NCBI GenBank assembly: GCA_963775085.1
Contig: CAVZHO010000015.1
Span: 1 to 22,583 of the forward strand
Direction: 5' to 3'
DNA from: JAAFIP01 sp963775085
Lineage (GTDB): Bacteria; Pseudomonadota; Gammaproteobacteria; Burkholderiales; Burkholderiaceae_C
DNA length: 22,583 bases
The translations under genes and the position numbers were made by a program. The notes under the pieces were generated by a model that made no database searches, had not been told where the DNA came from, and saw only the letters and a list, made by a program, of their open reading frames with translations. Every line of letters begins with the position of its first letter. The first letter of the stretch is position 1. This document shows, piece by piece, positions 13,064 through 20,551 of this stretch.

Positions 13064-13926
13064 TGTTGCAGCACGGCTTGTTCGGCAGTGCTGAAACCAT
13101 CTGGCAAGCCGCCATGGCGCTGCAAGAGAGTGCTCTGGCGGGGTTTAGCGTCGAGATACTGCCCGAGATTGACTCCACCAACACCGAGCTGATGCGCCGC
13201 GCCCGCGCGGGCCGCAGCGAGCCAACCCTGCTGGTGGCGCAGCTGCAAACCGCCGGCAAGGGCCGCCTGGGCAGACCGTGGCACAGTAGCGCTGCGCAGA
13301 CCCCGGCTGCACCATCTGCGGCTGCGCCATCTGCGGCTGCCAGCGCTTCTCTTACCTTTTCCATCGGCCTTGCGCTGGAGCCCCAAGCCTGGGATGGTCT
13401 GTCCTTGGCCGTAGGGGTGAGTGTGGCCGAAAGCCTGCACCCGGAGATCCAGCTCAAATGGCCCAACGACCTGTGGTGGCAAGGCCGCAAGCTGGCGGGC
13501 ATCTTGATAGAAACCGTCAGTATCGGCGCGCAGCGCTACGCGGTGGTCGGCATAGGCATCAACATTGCGCCCCGGCCCGCTGCCGGTCTGTCAACGCCTC
13601 CTGCCTGGCTACAGGAATTGGAGTCCAGCATCAGTGATGCACAAGCCCTGCAGCGCATCGCCGCACCCTTGCTGCGCGATCTGCTGCTGTTTGAGCGCCT
13701 GGGCTTTGCGCCCTTTGCAGCGCGCTTTGCCGTCCGTGACGCGTTGCGTGGGCGTCATGTCGCTGTAATCGAGCCGCCGAAAGCCCCAGCTAGCCCCCAT
13801 GGCGACCTGCACGGCACGGCGCAGGGGGTCGATGGCCAAGGCGCACTGCTGCTGCAAACGGCAGCGGGCGTGCAACGTATCCACAGCAGCGAGGTCAGCA
13901 TTCGCCCCCTGCTGGGGGGTGGTTGA
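13063..13926 (+). CDS. birA: Biotin-[acetyl-CoA-carboxylase] ligase, without DNA-binding domain
   Basis: A 287-residue biotin protein ligase that activates biotin to biotinyl-AMP and attaches it to the carboxylase carrier protein. Motifs are EIDSTNTELMRRA, the ligase loop QTAGKGRLGRPWHS, KWPNDLWWQGRKLAGILIE and GIGINI. There is no N-terminal HTH, so it is a monofunctional (group I) enzyme, not the biotin operon repressor. A longer upstream frame exists, but ATG 13063 overlaps the SET stop and fits the family. An Ala/Pro/Ser-rich insertion just after the ligase loop derives from a 15-bp tandem duplication. In many beta-proteobacteria a coaX pantothenate kinase gene follows birA; none is here. 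Confidence 0.92.
   Translation: MLQHGLFGSAETIWQAAMALQESALAGFSVEILPEIDSTNTELMRRARAGRSEPTLLVAQLQTAGKGRLGRPWHSSAAQTPAAPSAAAPSAAASASLTFSIGLALEPQAWDGLSLAVGVSVAESLHPEIQLKWPNDLWWQGRKLAGILIETVSIGAQRYAVVGIGINIAPRPAAGLSTPPAWLQELESSISDAQALQRIAAPLLRDLLLFERLGFAPFAARFAVRDALRGRHVAVIEPPKAPASPHGDLHGTAQGVDGQGALLLQTAAGVQRIHSSEVSIRPLLGGG
13306..13335 (+). repeat. 15-bp tandem duplication within birA
   Basis: GCTGCACCATCTGCG (13306-13320) is followed directly by GCTGCGCCATCTGCG (13321-13335), one mismatch apart, and a further partial GCTGCC. It encodes AAPSA twice in a surface loop following the ATP-binding motif GKGRLGRPW. Probably a slippage product tolerated between strands. Confidence 0.8.
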
Positions 13927-13963
13927 ATCTGCCGGCACCAAGGGCTACTAAAATATTCCAACC

Positions 13964-14668
13964 ATGCTGCGCCTGACTCTGGTTCTTTTACTGCTTGCCA
14001 ACGGCCTGTATTTCGCCTGGTCGCATCGCTACCTGGCCATGCTGGGCTGGGCTCCTGCACAGCAGAGCGAGCCGGCGCGCATGCTAGCGCAGATCAAGCC
14101 CGAGGCCGTGCGCCTGCTGGGCAGCGCCGAGGCACGCCGCTCCGAGGCGGCTGCCACCGCGACCCCGCCGGCTGCTGCCCCGGAGCCAACGCCTGCGGCG
14201 GCTGTCACCCTCAAGTTGGTGGAATGTTTGCAAAGCGCGGTGCTGGACGATGCCATCGCCACCAGGGTACGCAGCGCGGCGAGCGGCCTGCCCGGTGGCA
14301 GCTGGATGCTTGAACCCGTCGCTGTGCCTGCCCGCTGGATCATCTATATGGGCAAGTATCCCAATGCGGATGCACTGACCAAGAAAAAAACCGAACTGCG
14401 CGAACTCGACGTGCGCTATGAGGTTTTGCAAAATACCAGCCTGGAGCCCGGCATTTCCCTGGGGGGCCACGAAACCCAGGCCTTGGCCAACCAGGCCCTG
14501 GTCAGCCTGAACAAACGCGGCGTGCGCACCGCCAAAGTGGTACAGGAAAAGGCCGCCAGCCAAAAGCAACTACTGCGCCTGCCTGCGGTGGACGATGCGC
14601 TGCGCGCCCGACTCGACCCGGTGAAGGCGGCTTTGGGTAACGCCAGTCTGCGGACCTGCAGCTCTTGA
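13964..14668 (+). CDS. SPOR-like membrane-anchored protein
   Basis: A 234-residue protein with an N-terminal hydrophobic anchor (LTLVLLLLANGLYFAW, about residues 4-19), an Ala/Pro-rich periplasmic linker (about 60-85) and a C-terminal region with SPOR-like character: ARWIIYMGKYPNADALTKKKTELRELDVRYEVL and GISLGGHETQALANQALVSLNKRGVRTAKVV. SPOR domains bind denuded peptidoglycan at division sites; the match here is weak and the role is inferred. It follows birA by 37 bp on the same strand, a common betaproteobacterial neighbourhood. It converges with rfaE2, with hairpin repeat copy D between. Confidence 0.75.
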   Translation: MLRLTLVLLLLANGLYFAWSHRYLAMLGWAPAQQSEPARMLAQIKPEAVRLLGSAEARRSEAAATATPPAAAPEPTPAAAVTLKLVECLQSAVLDDAIATRVRSAASGLPGGSWMLEPVAVPARWIIYMGKYPNADALTKKKTELRELDVRYEVLQNTSLEPGISLGGHETQALANQALVSLNKRGVRTAKVVQEKAASQKQLLRLPAVDDALRARLDPVKAALGNASLRTCSS

Positions 14669-14688
14669 ATTGCCCGAACAGTGTTTGC

Positions 14689-14748
14689 TATACTTAATAT
14701 AGCTGCATACGTCCATTTGACAAGGACTACGTCGCTATTTGGCAATAA
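14689..14748 (+). repeat. Dispersed hairpin repeat, copy D
   Basis: Reads TTAATATAGCTGCATACGTCC then ATTTGACAAGGACTACGTCGC and an AT-rich end. It is oriented opposite to copies A-C. It fills most of the gap between the convergent SPOR-like and rfaE2 genes, ending 3 bp before the rfaE2 stop codon; a terminator role is plausible. Confidence 0.82.
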
Positions 14749-14751
14749 AAA

Positions 14752-15249
14752 TCAATGCGCGGCACGGATTTTTGCTACCAGTGCCGTCGTGGAGTAACCG
14801 TCAACAAAACTCAGTGCCATGGCCCGGCCTCCGTAGCTATGCACCAGCTGCGCCTCTTTCAGGCGCTGCATATCATAGTCACCCCCTTTAACCAGCAGGT
14901 CGGGACGCAATTGGTCAATGATTTCGTAGGGCGTGTCTTCGTCAAACCAGGTCACCAGCGACACTGACTCCAATGCTGCGATCATGGCCGCCCGGTCCTG
15001 CTCATTGTTGAGCGGACGGTCTGCGCCTTTACCCAGGCGGCGCGCCGATGCGTCTGAATTCAATGCCACGACCAGCGAGCCGCCCAGCGCACGTGCTGCC
15101 GCCAGATAGCTGGCATGTCCTCGATGCAGTACATCAAACACGCCGTTGGTAAATACCACCGGCTTGGCCAACTGGGCAATGCGTTCAGGAGCCTGCCTGC
15201 GCGGGCTCAACTTCTGGAGAAATCCTGGAGTGTGCTGGGGGGTAGTCAC
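14752..15249 (-). CDS. rfaE2: D-glycero-beta-D-manno-heptose 1-phosphate adenylyltransferase
   Basis: A 165-residue nucleotidyltransferase of the cytidylyltransferase-like family that makes ADP-heptose for the lipopolysaccharide inner core. Visible motifs are VFTNGVFDVLHRGHASYL (HxGH nucleotide-binding motif), LVVALNSDASARRLGKG, RPLNNEQDRAAMI, DEDTPYEIIDQLRPDLLVKGGDY and FVDGYSTTALV. It corresponds to the C-terminal domain of bifunctional HldE, encoded here as a stand-alone gene, as is usual in Burkholderiales. The start is GTG (15249); no earlier ATG fits. No strong Shine-Dalgarno. Confidence 0.94.
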   Translation of the reverse strand: MTTPQHTPGFLQKLSPRRQAPERIAQLAKPVVFTNGVFDVLHRGHASYLAAARALGGSLVVALNSDASARRLGKGADRPLNNEQDRAAMIAALESVSLVTWFDEDTPYEIIDQLRPDLLVKGGDYDMQRLKEAQLVHSYGGRAMALSFVDGYSTTALVAKIRAAH

Positions 15250-15319
15250 GGTTTACAACGCTTGGGTTGGATGGCCCGGCAATGGCCGGGAGCTGGCAAA
15301 TGACAACGGCAAGCCTGCT

Positions 15320-16207
15320 TCAGGAGCGTACTTTGGACCTGAGCCCGCCAGGCGCGATCAATCCTTCGGTCTTGGCCGCCAGTTCTCCTGCCAACTCCTT
15401 TCGATACCGGTTGAGCTCCTGCACGGTGTCAAAACTGCGCTCCATCAGCAGGCTCATGTTATGCAGAATACGCTCTACCACTTTGTTTTCCCACACCGCA
15501 TCGAACTTGATTTGTGTGTCCAGCCATTGCTCCAGCCACTCGGGGTTGGGCAGGCGGCTTTGGATGGTGTCACGGGGAAACAGCGCTTTGTTGACATGTA
15601 AATTCGTGGGGTGCAAAGCCTGCGCGGTTCGCCGTGCGCTGGCCATCAACACGCCTACTTTGGTAAACGCCGCCTTGGCATCGTTGCCAAAATGACCAAT
15701 GGCTCGCTTCATGTAACGCAGGTAAGCGCCCCCGTGGCGCGCCTCGTCCTGGCTGAGGGTGGTGTAGATATGCTTGATGACCGGCTCGGTATGCCACTCG
15801 CTGGCGCGGCGATACCAGTGGTTCAGGCGGATCTCGCCGCAAAAATGCAGCATCAACGTCTCTAGCGCAGGCGCGGGTTCAAACTCAAAGCGGACCTCAT
15901 GCAACTCTGCTTCGGTGGGCGAGAAATCGGGACGGAAGCGGCGCAGGTACTCCATCAGCACGAGGGAGTGTTTTTGCTCTTCAAAAAACCAGATCGATAT
16001 GAAGGCGGAAAAGTCGGAGTCGTCGCGGTTATCACGCAAAAACATCTCCGTCGCCGGCAAGGCGGCCCATTCGGTGATGGCGTTCATCTTGATGGTTTGC
16101 GCCTGCTCATCGGTCAATTTAACCGCATCAAAACTGGCCCAGGGGATATCTTTATCCATATCCCAGCGGACGGACTCCAGTTGCTTGAAAAGTTCAGGGT
16201 AGAGCAT
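15320..16207 (-). CDS. Di-iron acyl-ACP-desaturase-like (ferritin-like) protein
   Basis: A 295-residue helical protein with the full di-iron carboxylate signature of soluble acyl-ACP desaturases: E46 in NAITEWAALP (compare MITEEALP in plant desaturase, from memory), E77xxH80 in EEQKH, E125 in CGEIRLNHW and E155xxH158 in DEARH. Spacing and helix order match the E, ExxH, E, ExxH pattern, so it should activate O2 for desaturation or hydroxylation of an acyl chain. AAGGTG precedes ATG 16207 as a Shine-Dalgarno. It is divergent from the FAD/DUF1365/CFA operon across a 393-bp intergenic region, suggesting a shared lipid-modifying role. Ferritin-like oxygenases of the AurF type are the alternative. 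Confidence 0.85.
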   Translation of the reverse strand: MLYPELFKQLESVRWDMDKDIPWASFDAVKLTDEQAQTIKMNAITEWAALPATEMFLRDNRDDSDFSAFISIWFFEEQKHSLVLMEYLRRFRPDFSPTEAELHEVRFEFEPAPALETLMLHFCGEIRLNHWYRRASEWHTEPVIKHIYTTLSQDEARHGGAYLRYMKRAIGHFGNDAKAAFTKVGVLMASARRTAQALHPTNLHVNKALFPRDTIQSRLPNPEWLEQWLDTQIKFDAVWENKVVERILHNMSLLMERSFDTVQELNRYRKELAGELAAKTEGLIAPGGLRSKVRS

Positions 16208-16600
16208 GTCGCACCTTAGGCAATTACCACACTTAGGATTTACACATCGTCGTCGATTCTACGCAAAGCCAGCCTGCGTCCGACGTCAACCACTTTAATC
16301 CTTGTTTATGACATATCAAAAATATTTGGGCCGCATTGATTTCCTCAAAACTTCCTCAAATTTAACCATGTATTACGCAAGGTTACTCTCGTCGCTTGCA
16401 AAAAAATACTAATCAGTCATAATAAGACCGTTAAGTCAATTCTACTGCGTCATCGCTTGTCACCCAATTTTTTTTTTGCTGCAAGGCCTTTCTGACTTTA
16501 CTTTACAAGTTCAGCATGCAATCTCAAAGTGCGCTTTCTCCTCCATCCCTCCCCTTTTCGCTTTGAGGCGTTTTGCAGCAGTTTTTATTAACCAGCACCT
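16208..16600. promoter_or_regulatory. Divergent control region of the lipid-modification locus
   Basis: A 393-bp gene-free, AT-rich stretch between divergent operons. It holds two TTCCTCAAA direct repeats (16341-16349 and 16352-16360, 11 bp apart) on one helical face, and a candidate plus-strand promoter (TTGCAA 16396-16401, 16-bp spacer, CATAAT 16418-16423). An oligo-T run lies near 16470. No convincing ChrR-sigmaE promoter (TGATCC...TAAGA type) or LitR box was found by eye. A short minus-strand open frame (16511-16774) overlaps the FAD gene and is not supported. Confidence 0.5.
16341..16360. repeat. Two 9-bp direct repeats, one helical turn apart
   Basis: TTCCTCAAA occurs at 16341-16349 and 16352-16360. 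The 11-bp period places both on the same DNA face, as for tandem activator sites. They lie about 135 bp upstream of the desaturase-like start and about 240 bp upstream of the FAD oxidoreductase start. Confidence 0.5.
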
Positions 16601-17914
16601 ATGCCCCATCCTCTCAAAGTAGCGGTCATTGGCTCGGGCATTTCGGGCTTGGCGGCGGCCCATAGCCTGGTCGGTCACGCAGAAGTGACGTTGTATGAAG
16701 CCGCTGACTATTTTGGTGGCCACACCCATACCGTGGACGTGACCCTGCCCACGGCACTTGGAGTCGCTACGCATGGGGTTGACACCGGATTTTTGGTCTA
16801 CAACGAACGAACCTACCCCCTTCTGATCGCCCTGTTTGCGCAGTTGGGCGTGCAGACGGTCCCGTCTGACATGTCGTTCTCAGTGCAGGCACCCGGTGCA
16901 AAGGCCGGCGAGACGCTGGAATGGGGTGGCAGCAACCTCGCCTCGGTATTTGCACAGCGCAGCAACCTGTGGAATCCGCGTTTTTTAGGCATGTTGTGGG
17001 ATCTGCTGCGTTTCAACAAGTTGTGCACCGGCATTGCCAACCGAGGCAGCGAGTTGCAAATGGCCCAACCCCTGCAAGCCTTCCTTGCAGAGCACCGCTT
17101 CAGCGAAGCGTTTTGCCATTGGTATTTGCTGCCCATGCTCGGCTGCATCTGGAGCTGCCCTACCGATCAGATGCTGCGGTTTCCCGTCGCCACCATGATT
17201 CGCTTTTGCCATAACCATGGCCTGATGCAAGTGCGTCATCGTCCGCAGTGGTACACGGTCTATGGGGGAGCGCGTCACTACGTGGACAAAATCCTGGCCT
17301 CCATTGCAGACAAACGGCGTAGCACACCAGTGAAAATGATTGAGCGTGACGCAGCCGGCGTGCGCGTCATTAGCGCCTGGCGTGCCGAGCGTTTTGACAA
17401 GGTCGTCGTCGCTACCCATGCGCCCCAGGCACTGGGCCTGCTGCGCGATGCCAGTCCCGCAGAGCGCGAAGTGCTGGGCGCGCTTCGCACCCAGACCAAT
17501 CGCCTGGTGCTGCACACGGATGCCACTGTGTTGCCCCAGCAGCGCAGCGCCTGGTCGGCCTGGAACTATGTGCGCGGCGATGCACAGCAAGAGGGCAGCC
17601 GCGTCTGCCTGCACTACCTGCTGAACAAATTGCAACCCCTTCCTTTTACCCAGCCGGTGATTGCCAGCTTGAACCCCACCCGGGCTATCGCAGGCAGTCA
17701 CATCCTGGGTGAATATGACTATGCGCATCCTGTCCTTGACCTCCATGCCCTGGCAGCGCAGGCGCGTGTGGCGGAACTGCAAGGCCAACGCAACACCTAT
17801 TACTGTGGCGCATGGACGGGCTATGGGTTTCATGAGGATGGCCTCAAGTCGGGTTTGGGTGTCGCGCGCCAGCTCCTGCAGGCCATGCATATGCCACTTC
17901 AGGAGGCCGCATGA
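16601..17914 (+). CDS. FAD/NAD(P)-binding oxidoreductase (amine-oxidase-like, COG2907 type)
   Basis: A 437-residue flavoprotein: N-terminal dinucleotide-binding motif VAVIGSGISGLAAAHSL, then YEAADYFGGHTHTVDV, GFLVYNERTYPLL, MLGCIWSCP, WYTVYGGARHYVD, KVVVATHAPQAL and the C-terminal FAD-contact region YYCGAWTGYGFHEDGLKSGL. This family recurs next to DUF1365 and CFA-like genes in many Proteobacteria and is thought to oxidise or desaturate lipid chains in membrane stress responses; the exact reaction is not established. First gene of the operon; its stop overlaps the DUF1365 start (ATGA). No clear Shine-Dalgarno precedes ATG 16601. Confidence 0.9.
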   Translation: MPHPLKVAVIGSGISGLAAAHSLVGHAEVTLYEAADYFGGHTHTVDVTLPTALGVATHGVDTGFLVYNERTYPLLIALFAQLGVQTVPSDMSFSVQAPGAKAGETLEWGGSNLASVFAQRSNLWNPRFLGMLWDLLRFNKLCTGIANRGSELQMAQPLQAFLAEHRFSEAFCHWYLLPMLGCIWSCPTDQMLRFPVATMIRFCHNHGLMQVRHRPQWYTVYGGARHYVDKILASIADKRRSTPVKMIERDAAGVRVISAWRAERFDKVVVATHAPQALGLLRDASPAEREVLGALRTQTNRLVLHTDATVLPQQRSAWSAWNYVRGDAQQEGSRVCLHYLLNKLQPLPFTQPVIASLNPTRAIAGSHILGEYDYAHPVLDLHALAAQARVAELQGQRNTYYCGAWTGYGFHEDGLKSGLGVARQLLQAMHMPLQEAA

Positions 17915-18705
17915 GCCCTGCACCGGCATCCCACCCCGCCGCGCCTTCGCAAGCCTTGATTGGCTTTGGCCAAGTCAGGCACACGCGGCTGCGCCCGGTG
18001 CGCCATGCCTTTACCTATCCCACCTATTTTTTCATGCTCCCGCTGCGCACGCTGGCCCGCACACCCAGCGCAGCCCTGGCACGCAACCGCCGCAGTCTGC
18101 TGAGTTTTTTTGATTGCGACCATGGCGATGGACGCGGCCCCGAAGCGGGAGGCGCGCTTGCCTGGCTCGACGCTCTATTGCAGTGTGAAGGGATTGACGA
18201 TGCCGACGGCGAGGTATGGCTGCAATGCTATCCACGTGTTTTGGGTTACGCCTTCAAGCCCGTGAGTTTTTGGTATTGCCACAGCCACAGCGGCAGCCTG
18301 CGTGCGATTGTGGTGGAAGTCAACAACACCTTTGGTGAACGCCATGTCTATCTGCTGGACCACCCCAGCTACGGCGGCGAACACACAGCGGCCAAAGTGT
18401 TCCATGTGTCGCCCTTTTGCGCCGTGCAAGGGCAGTACCGCTTCCGCTTTATGACCACGCCCAGCAGGGATAAATCCGTCGCCCGTATTGACTATGACGA
18501 TAACGCTGGGGCGTTGATCCAGACCGCGTTAAGCGGCGCACTGGAGCCCTATACCCCGCAGTCCCGGCGCAAGGCCCTGTGGCGCTATGGCGCGATGAGT
18601 CTGGCAGTGATTGCACGCATCCATTGGCAGGCCGTTCGGCTGTGGGCCATGCGCGTGCCGTACTTTAAAAAACCCAAACCACCGTCAATTATGGTGACCC
18701 GATGA
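17911..18705 (+). CDS. DUF1365 protein
   Basis: A 264-residue DUF1365 member with the family motifs GQVRHTRLRPVRHAFTYPTYFF, the SFFDCDHGDGRG segment, CYPRVLGYAFKPVSFWYC, VVEVNNTFGERHVYLL and KVFHVSPF. Function is unknown, but it is almost always encoded beside a CFA-synthase-like methyltransferase and the FAD oxidoreductase found here. Both its start (with the FAD gene) and end (with the CFA-like gene) overlap neighbours as ATGA, indicating translational coupling and stoichiometric expression. No signal peptide. Confidence 0.93.
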   Translation: MSPAPASHPAAPSQALIGFGQVRHTRLRPVRHAFTYPTYFFMLPLRTLARTPSAALARNRRSLLSFFDCDHGDGRGPEAGGALAWLDALLQCEGIDDADGEVWLQCYPRVLGYAFKPVSFWYCHSHSGSLRAIVVEVNNTFGERHVYLLDHPSYGGEHTAAKVFHVSPFCAVQGQYRFRFMTTPSRDKSVARIDYDDNAGALIQTALSGALEPYTPQSRRKALWRYGAMSLAVIARIHWQAVRLWAMRVPYFKKPKPPSIMVTR

Positions 18706-19973
18706 ATAACAATGCATTCGGCCTGGCGGCTGCCAGCACTCCGCCCGTTATAGTCAGCCCCTGCGTATCCAATGCCCTGCCGCAGGGACTGCCCGCTGCG
18801 GCGCGTACCTGCCTCAAGTTACTGCACCAACTCCAGCATGGCACCTTGATAGTGCAATGCCCCGATGGCAATGTGCTGCGCTTTGGCAAAGCCGAAGATA
18901 CCCATCCATTAACCGCCAGTTTGCATATCGCTGACTGGCGGGTGTGCGCCGCAGCGCTTAAATCTGGCGATATTGGTTTTGCTGAAAGCTATATTGCTGG
19001 CGATTGGAGCACGCCCAATTTGGCTAATTTGCTGCGCGTATTCATTGCCAACCGCCGCGAAGTGGAAGACATGGTCTACGGCACCTGGGCAGGCCGTCTG
19101 GCCTACCGAATCAAGCACCTGCTAAACCGCAATACCAAAACCAATAGCCAGAAAAACATCCATGCCCACTATGATCTGGGCAACCCTTTTTACCAGCTGT
19201 GGCTGGATGACACGATGAACTATTCATCGGCATGGTTTGAGCGGGGCCACAGCCAAAGTATGCAGGATGCGCAGGATGCCAAGGTGCGTCGCGCGGTGCG
19301 CATGGTGCAGGTTAAACCCAACGACCGGGTACTCGAGATAGGCTGTGGCTGGGGTGCGTTGGCCGAGAAAGCCGTGTTGGAGTGGGGGGTGCAACTGACG
19401 GGAGTAACCCTGTCTACTGAGCAACTAGCTTGGGCACAAGCGCGCATGGACCGTATCCAGCATGGTGGACGGGCTGATTTACGATTGCAAGATTACCGGG
19501 ATATCCAAGATGCACCGTTCGACGCGATTTGTTCTATTGAAATGCTCGAAGCGGTAGGCCAAGCCTACTGGCCCACCTATTTTCAAACCCTCTCACGCCT
19601 GCTCAAACCCGGCGGCAAGGCCTGCATCCAGTCGATCGTGATTGACGATGCGCTGTTTGAGCGCTACACCCGTTCGACCGACTTTATCCAGCAGTACATC
19701 TTTCCAGGTGGCTGCCTGCCCTGTCCGTCCGAGTTTCGCAGGCAGGCCCAGGCCGCTGGATTGCAGGTCGTTGACGAATTTGCTTTTGGCAAGGACTACG
19801 GCGAAACCTGCCGCCGCTGGCGTGCCGACTTTCTGGCGCAGCGCGCACAAGTGTTAGCGCAAGGCTTTGACGAACGCTTTATCCGCATCTGGGAGTTTTA
19901 TCTGGCGTATTGTGAAGCCGCCTTTGATGAATCCAATATTGACGTGGTGCAGTACACGCTGCATAAAATGTGA
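18702..19973 (+). CDS. Cyclopropane-fatty-acid-synthase-like SAM methyltransferase
   Basis: A 423-residue CFA-family enzyme: N-terminal domain, then KNIHAHYDLGNPFYQLWLD, SAM motif VLEIGCGWGALAEKA (about 208-222), GVTLSTEQLAWAQ, LQDYRDI, YIFPGGCLP and a C-terminal FGKDYGETCRRW. Aligning key positions with E. coli CFA synthase from memory (C139, E239, H266, Y317), this protein has S176 (YSSAW), E283 (LEAVG), Q310 (CIQSI) and Y in FGKDYG; the Cys and His of the bicarbonate site are replaced. It therefore belongs to the DUF1365-associated subfamily and may methylate or methylenate unsaturated acyl chains differently from classical Cfa. Start overlaps DUF1365; stop overlaps the next gene (TGATG). 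Confidence 0.92.
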   Translation: MNNNAFGLAAASTPPVIVSPCVSNALPQGLPAAARTCLKLLHQLQHGTLIVQCPDGNVLRFGKAEDTHPLTASLHIADWRVCAAALKSGDIGFAESYIAGDWSTPNLANLLRVFIANRREVEDMVYGTWAGRLAYRIKHLLNRNTKTNSQKNIHAHYDLGNPFYQLWLDDTMNYSSAWFERGHSQSMQDAQDAKVRRAVRMVQVKPNDRVLEIGCGWGALAEKAVLEWGVQLTGVTLSTEQLAWAQARMDRIQHGGRADLRLQDYRDIQDAPFDAICSIEMLEAVGQAYWPTYFQTLSRLLKPGGKACIQSIVIDDALFERYTRSTDFIQQYIFPGGCLPCPSEFRRQAQAAGLQVVDEFAFGKDYGETCRRWRADFLAQRAQVLAQGFDERFIRIWEFYLAYCEAAFDESNIDVVQYTLHKM

Positions 19974-20551
19974 TGTCACCTATTCGCCACCAATTCGCTA
20001 TCTATTTAATAGCTGCTTACGTCCTGTTTACATGGACTACCAGCGTATTTTCATCTCAAAATGGCATATTGTTGGCTACCGATGCCGCCAACAACCTCAC
20101 CGAGTCCCGTCCCCTGGGATCGGCGCGATTGACGATGTGGGGCTTTCAGATTTACGACGCCAAGCTGTGGGCCGCACCTGGGTTTGATCCCAATAACTAC
20201 CATCTGGGCGACTTTGCGCTCGAACTGGGTTACCTGCGCAGTTTTTCCGGTGACGATATTGCCAAGCGATCCATCAAGGAGATGCTTCGCATCGGGCCTG
20301 TCAACGATGCCCAGGCTTCCCAGTGGCTTGCGCAGATGCAGCAGATATTTCCAGTCGTAGGCAAGGGGGATCGCATACTGGGTCGGCACACCCCGGGAAC
20401 CGGCGCTACGTTCAGTCTGAACGGCAAGCCGATTGGTGCGGTGCGCGACGCTGAGTTTTCTCGCCGTTTTTTTGGCATCTGGTTGCATCCTAAAACAAGC
20501 GCACCGGCCATGCGGCACGAGCTGTTGGGCTTGAGCAAGACTACGCCATGA
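19973..20551 (+). CDS. Chalcone-isomerase-like exported protein
   Basis: A 192-residue protein with an N-terminal signal or anchor segment (IYLIAAYVLFTWTTSVFSS) and a chalcone-isomerase-like (Chalcone_3) domain: LGSARLTMWGFQIYDAKLWAAPGF, ALELGYLRSFSGDDIAKRSIKEM, GDRILGRHTPGTGATFSLNGKPIG, FSRRFFGIWLHPKTSAPAMRHELLG. Bacterial members bind fatty acids or are non-catalytic; a lipid-binding role would fit this operon (inference). ATG 19973 overlaps the CFA-like stop; an in-frame GTG precedes it. The hydrophobic N-terminal segment is encoded by dispersed repeat copy E, so the signal peptide seems to have been supplied or replaced by a repeat insertion. Confidence 0.85.
   Translation: MSPIRHQFAIYLIAAYVLFTWTTSVFSSQNGILLATDAANNLTESRPLGSARLTMWGFQIYDAKLWAAPGFDPNNYHLGDFALELGYLRSFSGDDIAKRSIKEMLRIGPVNDAQASQWLAQMQQIFPVVGKGDRILGRHTPGTGATFSLNGKPIGAVRDAEFSRRFFGIWLHPKTSAPAMRHELLGLSKTTP
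20002..20060 (+). repeat. Dispersed hairpin repeat, copy E (coding)
   Basis: Contains TTAATAGCTGCTTACGTCC then TGTTTACATGGACTACCAGCG, the D orientation. It lies wholly inside the chalcone-isomerase-like gene and encodes LIAAYVLFTWTTSVF within the signal segment. Confidence 0.85.

Noticed and set aside
16465..16480. Oligo-T run as an intrinsic terminator
   Set aside because: No GC-rich stem precedes it, and it lies upstream of the FAD gene between divergent operons.
16511..16774. Minus-strand 87-codon frame in the divergent control region
   Set aside because: It overlaps the start of the FAD oxidoreductase and shows no domain or codon bias of a real gene.
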